A stretch of DNA of 64,000 nucleotides from Atrina japonica (taxonomy: Eukaryota; Mollusca; Bivalvia; Pterioida; Pinnidae): assembly GCA_030159075.1 (NCBI GenBank), contig BROG01000043.1, positions 1,622,001 through 1,686,000 of the forward strand, read 5' to 3'. Below the pieces are notes generated by a model. The model was not told the origin of the DNA, did no database searches, and saw only the letters and a program-made list of their open reading frames with translations. Of this stretch, positions 1 to 15,949 are shown one piece after another (within the stretch, counting starts at the first letter, position 1; every line of letters starts with the position of its first letter). The translations under genes and the position numbers were made by a program.

Positions 1-439
1 TGAACATATAGTAAATGATTGCTATATGAAATGTCTATGCTACAATGTACGATCGATCGACAATGATTCCCCTTACGTTGCGAATCACACGTGGTTTTTT
101 TTATAAAGTACATGAATATGTTTTCATGTTCATGCGTAACTATAGAGTTGACGATACATATTCAAAAAAGATGACCTAAACTCATGCGCGCTCGTCATTA
201 ACGTTAAAACGGAAATAAAAAATCCATATTAGCAAAGAACTAGAAATAGAATCAAATAAAAACAAATATAGAGAGATAAACCCTGCAACGTATCATGCAT
301 TCAATGACTTAAGCGGCAATCGATAATGTTATGTTATACGATTCATCGCATCAGTCCTAGGATAGGTCAGTTTAGAGTTTATATTTGTCTCTTAGTGATA
401 CAGGAGAAAGCTGCCTGATAACATTCTTGGAAACCTTAC

Positions 440-2409
<1,970 letters not shown>

Positions 2410-2502
2410 GCCTGTTAGTTATGTGTTTACTACGACGCAGTTTACCGAGTGCTCAACAATCGTAAACACAACTCTGCGCATTCCAAATATAAATTGACCT
2501 CA

Positions 2503-2510
2503 TGACGTCA
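2503..2510. promoter_or_regulatory. CRE-type palindrome upstream of CBX
   Basis: TGACGTCA, the full CREB/ATF palindrome, lies about 95 bp upstream of the CBX start codon. A second copy is at 2976-2983. The octamer is seen; regulatory use is inferred from position only. Confidence 0.4.
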
Positions 2511-2689
2511 GGGTCATAGTCAAATGCGTCTCGACAACAAATGATATACTTTATAACGCGCTGTAGGAAAAGAAGTTCAAATATGTAGCCATAGATACAA
2601 AATTATGGGAATTTGAAATCAATGTTGTATTTCGCAACAGTTGATGAGTAATTATAATGTAACTTTCAGTTTATGTTTCGTTTGTGGTC

Positions 2690-2726
2690 ATGGCATCAGG
2701 TCACGAACGTCTGATTAAGCAATCGG
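2690..2726 (+). CDS. Possible first exon of a gene divergent from CBX
   Basis: ATG at 2690 in a good context (GGTCATGG) opens 12 codons, MASGHERLIKQS, plus one base, then a consensus GTAAGT donor. It faces away from CBX, 280 bp from its start, as expected of a bidirectional promoter. No continuation exon was recognised, so this is weak. Confidence 0.25.
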
Positions 2727-3573
<847 letters not shown>

Positions 3574-3779
3574 TCACATAGTGCATTCTTACATAGTATA
3601 ATTATGGCATAGTATATTATGACTTTATTATCAGTAATAGCAGACATCTAATTAATCAATAAGTACATCTAATTAACATAAAATGATATTTTGTTATAAT
3701 GGGTATCAGATTCTCCAACCACGAAATCTAAAGAAATAATAAGATATTACCAAACAAAATTCATTCTTCAAAAGATATT

Positions 3780-3815
3780 ACTACTACTACTACTACTACT
3801 ACTACTACACTCTCT

Positions 3816-3902
<87 letters not shown>
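3780..3902 (+). repeat. (TAC)n-(TC)n compound microsatellite
   Basis: Nine TAC/ACT triplets followed by about 90 bp of TC. Confidence 0.96.
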
Positions 3903-3908
<6 letters not shown>

Positions 3909-4397
3909 TGTCTAAGATAGGACATTTGTTTTTGAAATACTTAAAGAATCATATGAATATCTTATACACTTATGTTTTATATTCGTTATAGTCGACAGGT
4001 ATTTATAAAATGATTGGCATATGATCACAAAAGACATCTAAATACAGATATGTTTTGTACAGAATATTCGGCTTTATTGGGATTTTCATTGCATGAGAAT
4101 TTATCGATTTAGAATTAAGTTAATTTAAATACGACAAACAGATAATTGTTCCCAACTGATAATATAAGTAAACATTTTTAGCAGATTTAATAGACTTTGC
4201 TGTCGTCATCAGAATAATTAAATTGTTATTTTAATATAGAAATAAAATTGCTAGTAGGGAATGTTAATGTAAAATATTCGAGTAATTTCTGCCATAGCTA
4301 ACGTCTGAGCCTTACATACGAATGTTATTTAAAAACAAAACAGAAAAATAAATGTATAAGAAATTGTATTCCAAAATCTGCCTTTTTACATCATTTT

Positions 4398-4513
4398 GAC
4401 TGTGAGGACATGACCGGTTGACAGGGGATGGGTACTCCTCTATGGCACCTGATATCACGTTTAGTTTATCGTAACGTCCGTGTTTGTCCAATATTCACCA
4501 GATTTGTATTATA
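4398..4513 (+). mobile_element. 3' tail of retroelement family A
   Basis: Carries the family words 'gaccggttgacaggggatg', 'ctcctctatggcacctgat' and 'gtccgtgtttgtccaat'. These match the 3' tail downstream of the reverse-transcriptase fragment at 21076-21541. It is a 5'-truncated, degenerate copy. Confidence 0.75.
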
Positions 4514-6257
4514 AATAATTTGTCACCGGGACTTTCTAACAGTTAACATTTCAAAACATGTATTTCTATATTGTATACATGTCTAAAATATAATTAAAAT
4601 TCCAGTGACTAAACCTGTATAAAACTTTCATGTGATGATTTTGGAATTTTCATTTTTTAAAAAGTCGGATATCTTATTTCCTGTTTCACGTAATAATATA
4701 ACAACATTTTGAACTAAATCAACCAAGCAAACACAAAACATTCATTGGACAAACCCTCGGTGTGTACGTGTTGTAGTTTTGTGCTATATATCTAAATGAT
4801 ATTAATGTTCAATTGAAGAAAATGACATGATACAGATTAAAATTTTGTAATTATAAATGCTAACAGAACACGCACGCACACACACACACACACAACCACA
4901 CACACACACACATTAAATGTACATATACATACATATACTATAAAACACAGAAAGTGTTTACGAATATACATACACATATAAACACACAGACATAAACAAT
5001 ATGTTTACACATACTTGCATATACACGTTCGCGCACATACATAACAGTAAATGTAAAAAAAACATATATTGATATGAACACACATACGTACACGGACATA
5101 CATAGACACAACCATGGCTATATATACATCATTTAGAGATGTCTGTAATCTTTTACAACACCTGTTCCAGTTTGTTAGTGAGTACACTTGTGTATCATAT
5201 AACAGTTGTGTCAAATCGTTAAATAAAACAGTGTATTGATATGTCATACACAAAACAAAATTGTATGTTTAGTTTCATCTGAATTTCAAGTAATAGTAAC
5301 TGTTAATTTAACTTGAGGAAGGAAGTATCTAATTATAAACATGAAATCAAGAAATATGTTGGACGGAAACAGACAAGTAAAGGCTTAATATGCATATGAG
5401 GGAAATATAAAGTAACATTAAAAAGGTTGTGCTATTTGAAATTTTATCGTAGAATAAGTCTCTTTAATCACAATGTAAAGAAATTAATTCACGAAAGCTG
5501 TATTGATGAACACGCGTCTTTCAATATGGAGAGTTATTCCCAATGATTTGAGCAGTTGGCGTAGTTATGCCAGTCAATATCAAGAGAAGTAAAATGTACT
5601 ACGTTTTTACGTATACTCATTGATATATACAAACAAATGTCGGTCGACCGGATGATGAGAGGTCGCATTATCTGAAACTGACATTTTTATGTATTTCTAA
5701 AATTTCAAGGCCTTATATTTCGCATATGTTTATGTAAATGAGGATATTTTATGCACGAATGATGTCATATTAAACGTTTTATGTAAATTGTTATATTGAA
5801 TGATAATGCATAGTTGTGATATTTTTAAGGTAAAGGAAATGAGCGATGACCTAGGGCTCCATTTGTTAACAAACTTGATCTAGCTTATAATCTGTTGCCT
5901 TGAACTTGCATCTGCTTTAAACTAAGTGCATAATATGAATAATTACTGATTTCAGATATGAAAACACATGGTAAAGATTAACACCGTGCTCAAGATACAT
6001 AGACGCCATATACATACACAAAAACACATTTACACATTTTTTTTCTGTTTAAAGTCATTTTTGTCGTAATTTAGGGCTACATCACCACTAAATATTTTCG
6101 AGCTAACATGTCAAAGTTGAAGTTTTGTCGATAGATCATGAAACACTTAAACACATTAATCTTCATCCATAATATCAATATTATGGCGTTTGAAAACTAA
6201 TCAACTATGGTCTTTCCAAGTACTTCAAGCTAGAATTTCAAATAAATGCGGATCTCT
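4514..6257. other. Non-coding stretch with a (CA)n tract
   Basis: Contains an imperfect (CA)n at 4868-4911. Otherwise AT-rich sequence without recognisable genes. Confidence 0.5.
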
Positions 6258-6382
<125 letters not shown>

Positions 6383-6635
6383 CGTATACACATAACTACT
6401 TGTAATCAGCTTGTCTAAGGTCTTTCGTACAGCACCTTTACTATAAACCAGCCACAGAGAAAATTGTCCAAACAGACACTCAAAAATTAATATATTCTGC
6501 ACGAAACTAGTTGTGAAGCCACGACCAACCACCCGGAATCTCATCTTGTTAAAATAGAATCAAATTAAATTTTGAGCCACAAACTGAAACCCCCTATTGA
6601 GCCACACACTGAAGCTACAGATCAACTACAAATAA

Positions 6636-7320
6636 GCTACAAACCGACCATGCAAAGACTCGCCTACACAGTATAAAACTAACTAGCTACAAACCAACCA
6701 TCCAGAAACTCGTCTTCACCATATCAAACTAACTCGCTACAAACCAACCACTAAGAGACTCGCCTACACAGTATAAAACTAACTAGCTACAAACCAACCA
6801 TCCAGAAACTCGTCTTCACCATATCAAACTAACTCGCTACAAACCAACCACTCAGAGACTCGTCTACAGAATATAAAACTGACCAGCTACAAACCAATCA
6901 TCCAGAAACTCGTCTACACCAAATCAAACTAACTATCTACAAACCAATCATCAAGAGACTCGTCTATGCCATATTCAACAACCTAGCTACAAACCAACCA
7001 TCAAGAGACTCGTCTACACCATATCAAACTAACTAGCTACAAACCAACCATCAAGAGACTCGTCTACACCATATCAAACTAACTAGCTACAAACCAACCT
7101 TCCATAAACTCGTCTACACCAAATCAAACTAACTAGCTACAAACCAACCATCAAGAGACTCGTCTACGCCATATTAAACTAACTAGCTACAAACCAATCA
7201 TCCAGACTCTCGTCTACACCATATAAAACTAACTAGCTACAAACCAACCATCCAGAGACTCGTCTACACCATATCAAACTAACTAGCTACAAACCAGTAA
7301 CACAGAAATTCGTCTATACC
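6636..7320 (+). repeat. 50-bp minisatellite, about 14 units
   Basis: Unit core 'aactagctacaaaccaacca' followed by a 'gactcgtctacaccatatca'-type half, repeated every 50 bp with 5-15% divergence. 50 is not a multiple of three, so no frame stays open. Early units alternate two subtypes (cgtcttcacc/cgcctacaca), suggesting pairwise expansion. Confidence 0.95.
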
Positions 7321-7620
7321 TAGACTATATACGTCAACAATATAGAACAACCAAACGTTATCAAATGCAACAGTGCGAATGATATTTAATAATAAAAATA
7401 AGATTGTATAAAAATTGATTTCATAATTATATTCTTTTAACTAAATTATAATTATTACAAAAAATATTATAATAAATTATCAGACAAGCAGTTCACACTT
7501 CACACGAATGTCGTCAGAACAAGTCGTAAAAATCAAAGTCACCATTAAGCGTATTGCAAAAACAATATCCTCTGAAGTGAACCGTATCAGAGTCAAGTAT
7601 GGAACAAGAAAAAACCATTT

Positions 7621-8040
7621 ACAGTTAAAGGTCTACGAAGATATAGGTGTGCCAAGGTAAAGTTGCACATTCGGGTAGAGTCAAAAACCAAAACGATACC
7701 AAAAATAGGTCGTACAGGTAAAACATAATTGCCTTGCACGAACCCCTGTTATGATTTGATATAGACTCGCTGTGTTTGTAGACTTGTGCCAATTTACCTC
7801 GGTACACCTGTAAATTGGCACATGTTTACAAATATAACGAGTCTAAATCAAATCATAACAGGGGTGACAAGCTACTTGTATTAGAGATTCAGTAATGCAT
7901 GGAGTCCCTGCAAGTCAATTTTAATTTACCTGTACAACCTAGTTTTGGTATCGTTTTGGTTTTTGGCTCTACCCGGATGTACTACTTTACCTCGGTACAC
8001 CTATATATCACATGATATATTAAATCCTTTAACTGTAACT
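7621..8040. mobile_element. Foldback element with arms of about 180 bp
   Basis: Left arm starts 'acagttaaaggtctacg' and includes 'gaccaaaacgatacc'-like sequence. The right arm is its imperfect reverse complement ending 'aatcctttaactgt'. The centre is near 7805, where 'aatttacctcggtacacctg' is itself mirrored. No coding capacity, so a non-autonomous MITE/foldback. Confidence 0.85.
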
Positions 8041-8180
8041 GTGGTCTTGTGATTTTGAGTGGCAAAACAGTGATACAGATACCCGCAAAAACATAGACGT
8101 CGTTATAGTAACTGATTGTTTCCGGGAATCTGTATCATTTTTCCACTCAAAGCTACAAGATCACAGTTACAGTTAAAGGG
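8026..8180. mobile_element. Second, nested inverted repeat sharing the same end
   Basis: 'cctttaactgtaactgtggt' at the left is mirrored by 'atcacagttacagttaaagg' at the right, with 'gattttgagtgg'/'ccactcaaagc' inside. It shares the cctttaactgt terminus with the larger foldback at 7621-8040. Confidence 0.82.
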
Positions 8181-9540
8181 TCTGTTGGTAACAAATAATG
8201 TACACAAATAATATTATATAAGATTATATAAGAATAATAATATACATCTGAGTAATCAGTAAATTGTGTATATAAAACATATTTTCCATACTATAGACTC
8301 AAACGTATCTAATATCTATTATGTCCCCACCATTTGATTTTCCATAGACTTTCCAAACAGTGAGAATGTTTTGGTAAAAGCCCTGGTAAATGCAAAAGTG
8401 ATAAAATGATATATGTAATGCGTATCTGGGCTACACTGTGTTAGTAAAAAAGTTATGATTGGCTTGGAGTATTATATTGTATTTTGTTTTCGCTAAATAA
8501 TAAAATAATGTGATAAATAATAAAACATCATGAACGAGTATGAAGACAAACTGAGTCTGGTGTACGTACTGATGATTCACTTAATGTTTGTATCACCAAG
8601 CTGAATTCGGACATTTTTTATTTTTATTATTCTGGACTTTGCAAAACAAAATTATGTTTCTATTTTCACATGTATGTTTACCTTTTAATTTACCCTGTAA
8701 CACACGGATTATAATTATCAATTTACTGATTCAATTGTTTATGTTTTCTCACCACATGTGCTTAGACTCTGTGACACCTGGACAATAATTATAATACGGG
8801 AAATGGACTTATTTCACATGTTAATCCTCTTTTTACATAATTATTTTTATTACTGTCAAAACAATTATGTACTTATTTAATGTCTCAATTATATTAATGT
8901 ACATCTAAGATTTAATTTGCTATTGTTTGGTGATTGACTCATATACGAGATCTATTATTTACAAACTATTGTTCCAAATTCTTATAAATACTTTTGTAAC
9001 ATTTCAATTCCTAAGTTCGGACATCAGACACACTACTGATAACACCGATTCGTTACTTTTTGGAGACCACGTATACTACTGGTCATATATCCAACTTGCC
9101 TTCTATTTTAATCCAGGACTTATTACCTTGTTATTCAATATTTTGGACTTATTATTTATTACTCATCATTTCGGACTATTTGCATTTTATTGTTACATTT
9201 TGTGATTTTATACTGTTCATCGTTGCGGCTTGACAATAAATACGGATTAACCTATACAGTGTTCTTCCTGGAGTTGTATTTTGGTGGACCACAGGGAATA
9301 CGGCACTCTATTTACTTACGGCCCACAGCGCCACGTTACTTTACGGCCCACAGCGCCACACACAACGTCTCTTACTCTTCTTCTCGCCAACATTCCCTCA
9401 CCCCGTTCGTTAACAACACAACAGCGGATACGGCTCCAGCAACAACATCGTCACATACCGACACGAAACCCCGTTGTTATATTTGTATTAATGTTCTGTA
9501 TATAACAATTTGAGAAGTTAACTTTTTCTAACTCATCACA
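8181..9540. other. AT-rich unexplained stretch, possibly LTR-like
   Basis: From 8580 to 9240 the words 'ggactt', 'cggac' and 'ctggac' recur irregularly in T-rich sequence. It closes with 'caataaatacgg' (a possible polyadenylation signal) and then 'tattttggtggacc'. At 9315-9360 'acggcccacagcgccac' occurs twice in tandem. This could be a solo LTR, but no second LTR or gag/pol was seen. The overlapping frames at 9190-9513 match nothing known. Confidence 0.25.
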
Positions 9541-10365
9541 CGTATCTCTCGATCATCTTTGTACTTTATCCTTATGACGTCATGTAGGTCGATGGTATTT
9601 ATTCGAAATCACATGCATATTTACCAATAGTTCTCTTGAAAATTATGATTTTACTTGAAAACATTTAACAGAGAACAGGTGATGTAGTTCACATGATGTA
9701 GTATTTCTGCCATTCCGAAACAATCTTTTCTTCAAAACAGTGTTTTGTATTCCATAACACTTTTCAAAGTCAATTAAAAGGATCAGTTATTTTTTGTCGT
9801 TACTGTGTTGGTTAAGTATTTGTATTCTAAAATACGTGTCTGTAAACGAGAGCCTACCGGAATTCGAATGGTATTGTAAATTCGAAAACAATTCAAGATA
9901 CTCTTGTTAATTATCTCTTGAACGAGTTTAAATAACAGACCCAGTGATAAAAAGATTTGAATTTCTTATTCGATCAGAGACAAATGTGCTATTTCCTGTC
10001 GGATGTCAACAACTAATACAAATATAATTCGATTTGCATCTCCTGCTATCTAAGACTGTTGGAGTTATTCATGCAAATTCAAGCAGAAAATACTAATTTG
10101 AAGCTTTTCGATTTTCTGTGTTGTTTTGTAGTAATTCAGCTCATCATTTAATCAACCACTTGAGGTGGTCTAACGGAAGGTCCCGTGTTCTATTGCCGGT
10201 ACCGGGTCATACCAAATACATTAAAAGTGGTAGTGACTTCTTTCGTCAAGCGCGCGGCATAGGCATTGGAAGTCATGGGTCTGTCGGATGACACTTAAAA
10301 TCATGGTTCCTTGTCAGGCCTTAAACAACCCTCACTGCATTGGCGTCAGTCTATATATAAAACAA
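9541..10365. other. Non-coding, with a degenerate SINE-like piece
   Basis: Around 10160-10350 there are a weak B-box-like segment (ggtcccgtgttct) and 'ccttaaacaaccctcactgc', close to the 'taaataaccctcactgctca' of the SINE at 42983-43268. It looks like a decayed relative of that SINE. The rest has no recognisable content. Confidence 0.4.
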
Positions 10366-10512
10366 ACTCAGATACCTAAGTATAAATCTTTAGGATGTCC
10401 AGGACACAGATACAAATCCGAAAAAATGGATACCAAGAGGTGGGATCAGGTGCCATGAGGGAGTAAGCATCCTCTGTCACACCCGCTATAGCACATGTCA
10501 AATTTGTAGCAC
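10366..10512 (-). mobile_element. 3' tail of retroelement family A (antisense)
   Basis: 'tcagatacctaagtataaat', 'aggatgtccaggacacagat' and 'tgggatcaggtgccatg' are the reverse complement of the family tail. Truncated. Confidence 0.85.
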
Positions 10513-10779
10513 TTCACCTTAGCTGGGTACATACCCATATAAGTAATTAAAATCTTGGCAGTGGATAAAACAACAAACAAACATCAAGTAACAACAAGAA
10601 ATATATGTAACCTTTGACCTTGCTTCCTGGTTCTCCTTTAATGTTACAGAGACATTCCGCCTCCACAAGCCATCAGGTCAATTTCTATTCTAATTGATTG
10701 CGATAAAATATCAATTTACTAAGATCAATGTGTTTTATGATATGAGGTACAATTTATATGTTGTGTCAATTGAAAGAGA

Positions 10780-11110
10780 TAAAAATCAGTTACATTAAAG
10801 TGTTATCCGAAAGTTGCATTATTTGAAACTGATTGTTTAATGATAAAGTAAGATTTGGGAACCCTTTAAAAGCTTAGATAGTCATCGTTTAACACTGATA
10901 TTTCTTAGACGGCTTAGGCAATATAGTTTTATATTTATTTGGCATTGCAAATTCGGAACAATTCATTTATTTTAGATTTCAATGCTTAACTGATGAAGTA
11001 TTACTGACTAATAAGATCATCATGGGTATTTGTTTTTGGTCTTTTTTGGATTTTGGCAAAACAATAAGTTTGGTATCATATCTATAATATTTAATACACT
11101 ATTTCGTAAC
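10780..11110 (+). repeat. Ribozyme-bearing repeat family R, degenerate copy
   Basis: Shares 'tcttagacgg' and 'aactgatgaag' in the same order as the copies at 12540 and 50.0 kb. The catalytic-like core at 10990-10996 is CTGATGA, but the following GAAAC is lost (gactaataag). Confidence 0.6.
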
Positions 11111-11814
11111 TAAGCATCTATTCCAGCTTCATTTACTTTTAAAATTGTCTAATTTTAAAATGATTATTACATGTGCAAAGCTTGTTTGGTGTCAAATGTC
11201 TGTATGTTGAGGATAATATTAATTACAGAAAAAAACGTTGGAAAAACACAACCTTCATACCCCTCTTATAAACATAAAATTATATAATTACATAATATTT
11301 TACTTTTAAATTACATTTGAATATTCTTAATTATATATTAATGATATCAATTTATATATCATAATAAAGCATACACATTAATTGAATGACAGATATCACG
11401 TAATCAGGAAATACATCAAATTTAGAACTTTGTTATTCTACATGTATATGTATCATTTCTCTACTCTTTTCCTGTCAATAGGTGTGCCCTGGTAATTCTA
11501 TTTCATTTACATGAATTGGAATTAGACAGATAAAATGTACAATGTAAAACTTGTTTTGACGCATACAGCTGTAAGGTGATTGAAAGGGCAATGTTATGTT
11601 TAAGAGAGTATTAGGTTTGTTTTTATGTAGGAGATTAAGCGTGTCGTGCCAAAGGTTAACAACACGTAGTGTTATTCCTGATCATATTGTCCAGTCATTG
11701 TTTACCCTAAACATAAAAAGTCGCAAAGATTCACTCGATTTGTAAAAATATATTTCAAACATTTTACAGCAATATTTGTTTACTTTTGAATGTATAAATA
11801 TACATGTGTATATA

Positions 11815-11899
11815 CGTATGTACTTTTGTATGTATGTATGTTTGTATGTATGTATGTATGTATGTATGTATGTATGTATGTATGTATGTTATGTATGTA
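11815..11899 (+). repeat. (TATG)n microsatellite
   Basis: About 20 units of TATG/GTAT with a few substitutions. Confidence 0.95.
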
Positions 11900-12539
11900 T
11901 GCCCATTGATAAACATGTATTCAACAAAACATTCTAGCTACAATTTTATGTTGTTTTTGTGTGTTGAACGATAGATACTTAAAGTTAAAACCCGATTATC
12001 TATCAACACCACAATAGACAAACAACTGTATTCAAAATAAATAGACCATGTTATAAAATGTGTTTACGTAGTTAAACAATTATGACGCAGCTCCGAATAG
12101 ATACGGTGTGGTGTAATAAAAATGCAATTACGTTTGAGTGACAGCACGATCACTTTCAGTGTACGTCACGGCCTACAATCACTTAATATAACACTGGAAG
12201 TTGTTTGAGATGTCAAGTTAACACACTGGATATAAAGTATGATAACAAACGAAGATACGTTTATTACTGACCTTGCTAGAAAACAAGATAAAGGTTGGCT
12301 AGTATATGTATGGAAGTTGTATTTGTGGTGATTACTGCCATATATAATGGTTCTTTATACTATGGCTAAAGGGGATGTTATACATTTTCTGCGAGAACAT
12401 TGAAACATACAGATATGATTAGCCTGAATTACACAACATATTGTCTTAAGATGTTTGAAAGTGTGATTTGACAAGATTTTAAATCCATTAATCAGTATAA
12501 TCCAATATGTGAAACATTTTAAAATAAAGATCTGAAAGT

Positions 12540-12870
12540 TACTAAGGATTCAATATTTCTATATCAAAGATTTTAAGAAAATAGAAAACATGCGACAATT
12601 TTGAGAGACACGGATTTCGATCTTATCTTTATTATGATAACAACTTTTAATTTCTAAGTTCTATGATCGTCAGCATTTTATCATGGTTATTCTTAGACGG
12701 ATTTGGCTATGCATTTAGATTTATTTTTAGGCATTGTATGATACCACTTTGCCTTTAGAAAATCCTTTTTAAATTGGAGCTTAACTGATGAAGTCTATTA
12801 GACAGAAACGATCGTCTTGAGCATTATAACTTTGGTATTATGTTTATAATATTTCACTTTGTTTTAAACA
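12540..12870 (+). repeat. Ribozyme-bearing repeat family R, best copy
   Basis: Shared landmarks with the copies at 10780 and 50.0 kb: 'ttattcttagacggatttgg', 'gcatttagatttatt', then the hammerhead-like core, then 'cattataactttggtattat' and 'gtttataatatttcac'. No coding capacity. Confidence 0.8.
12779..12822 (+). ncRNA. Hammerhead-ribozyme-like motif, type I topology
   Basis: In order: GCTTAA (stem I 3' strand), CTGATGA (core), AGTC-TATTA-GACA (stem II with GTC/GAC pairs), GAAA (core), ACGATCGT (palindromic short stem III), C after a GT pair giving a GUC cleavage triplet, and TTGAGC (stem I 5' strand, pairing with GCTTAA through one G-U). Short self-complementary stem III is typical of the dimeric hammerheads of Penelope-like elements and retrozymes. 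The A-A opposition at the base of stem II departs from the usual G-C, so cleavage activity is doubtful. Predicted cleavage is after 12816. Confidence 0.55.
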
Positions 12871-13114
12871 GGATTAAATCTGTTAACAGAAACAAAAAAC
12901 ATATTTCAGAGTTAACAAAAGCACTGTAATTTTGTCATTTCAATAACACATTGTTGAAAAATATCTGTATTAGAATATAAAATTTACAGATGCCAAAGTA
13001 CTAATATACAATATACAAATCTGGTGATTATTCGACAGCCACAGACGTTAGAATCTTGGACAAAATATAGATAATGTTACTTGCGTCTCATGTTCACACT
13101 TTCTAGTAATTAAC

Positions 13115-13116
<2 letters not shown>

Positions 13117-13202
<86 letters not shown>

Positions 13203-13260
13203 GTATATCTATCTATCTCGTCAAATAGATTGGGCTCTACTCTCTCTCTCTCTCTCTCTC

Positions 13261-13357
<97 letters not shown>

Positions 13358-13370
13358 ATATATATACAGG
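13117..13370 (+). repeat. (TATC)n/(TGTC)n, (CT)n and (TA)n cluster
   Basis: Tetranucleotide tract 13117-13219, CT at 13239-13261, then about 100 bp of TA from 13264. Confidence 0.96.
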
Positions 13371-14009
13371 TTGAATGGAACATATAATCAATAATTTTAG
13401 GTGCTCTTCGGGTTGTCATGTGTAGGTTCATCTTACACTATCACGCAAACAAATAATCTTTGGTAGCTTATTGACGAACTGAACACGACGAGATCAATTC
13501 AAAAATACATAGAATAGAATTAGTCCGGCATTGTTGTACACGATTGTTGTGGTGCCTTCCAGGAAATTACAGCGTCTAAGACGGCAAAACTCTTTCTCAC
13601 CCACGTGCGTCTGCGTGTGCTAGGAAAAATAATAAATAGAAATTTACCAGTTCTATTATAGCACTTTTAAAAATATCGTAAACAAGTTCAAACGATATCT
13701 AAGCTAATGTAAGACAATTTTGTAGACCTTAAATTTTCCTTAATAATGACGTGACACACGAATAAGTTAAAGGGTACAACACTGTAGGTAAACATGTTTA
13801 TATAGGTTACCTGATCAGTCATGATACATTACAAGGTCACGCGACCTTATAAAAGTAATGTTTTGCATCATTAGAAATTTTCATATATAACTTTGGTATT
13901 ATGTTTATAATATATACAGATGAAAAGAAGCATGTTTTCAATGTTATATGCAGCACGAAATAGACTTATCTGGCAAGTTTAAACCTTATACATCCTGTTT
14001 CATCAAGAG

Positions 14010-14370
14010 ATCAAATTAAAATGGGATTAGCTTTTTTTCCAAAACAAATTCCTTTTTGTACTTAGATTGATATACAATAACAAACAATGAGATAAACACA
14101 GGCGTAACAACTTTTAAATCCCTATACATTTCGTGAGAATTGATTGAGAAAACTAGTTTTGCAATTTTCACTTGCTATTTATTAATTCAACTTTACTTTC
14201 TGTATATGCATATCACACTGGAGCTGACCTTATTTTCACAAAATATGCAGGAATATAAGATTTTTATGCCTATGTATAGGTCTAATTTGTCATTGTATAT
14301 GAAATAGTAAAATTAGAAAAAAAATGGAAATAATGTTTTTATTTTCTGTAAACACAGCTAATGTCCCTTT
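14010..14370. mobile_element. MITE, copy 1 of family M
   Basis: Ends in a 'ttagct' to 'acacagctaatg' inverted pair and is collinear with 40000-40350 ('gatatacaataacaaa', 'caactttact', 'ggaatataag', 'aatgtt'). The terminal 'acagctaatg..ccctttat' corresponds to a TTAAAGGG(g)CATTAGCTGT inverted terminus. Non-coding. Confidence 0.8.
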
Positions 14371-14442
14371 ATATTCGGACTACGAGTGAATAATGGTCAA
14401 ATATATGTTCATGTAATGTGTAAGTTTTGGGCATTAAATTAT

Positions 14443-14670
14443 AAAACATCTCAGATACCAAAGTATAAATCTTTAGAATGTCCAGGACACAGATAAAAAT
14501 CCGGCAAAAATGGACAAACACGGACCACTGGAAACGAAGATGTGGACTCAGGTGCCATGGAGGAGTAAGCATCCCATGTTGACCGGTCACACCCACCGTG
14601 GGTCCACAGTCCAAATGAAATACGTGGGGAACGAATCCTCGTCACAGTTGGTACAGACGTCTCAACATAA
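14443..14670 (-). mobile_element. 3' tail of retroelement family A (antisense)
   Basis: 'catctcagataccaaagtat', 'gaatgtccaggacacagata', 'caggtgccatggaggagtaa' and 'gaccggtcacaccc'. It extends to 'gtacagacgtctcaac', which in the fuller copy at 48692-49085 adjoins the RT C-terminus. Confidence 0.9.
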
Positions 14671-15823
<1,153 letters not shown>

Positions 15824-15949
15824 AATGTCCTTATTACTCTGATCTATCTGGAATTAGAGATCACCAAAAGTTTATATATATTTAAAAATATATATTTATA
15901 TTATATATATTTATAATATATATTTGGACGCATGTGAAGAGTACACCAT

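Noticed and set aside
6636..7320. CRISPR-like array
   Set aside because: Units are contiguous and diverged without unique spacers, and the genome is eukaryotic; it is a minisatellite.
9190..9513. 107-residue plus-strand frame with Thr/Ser/His-rich C-terminus
   Set aside because: No family resemblance; overlaps a second frame equally open and a small tandem duplication.
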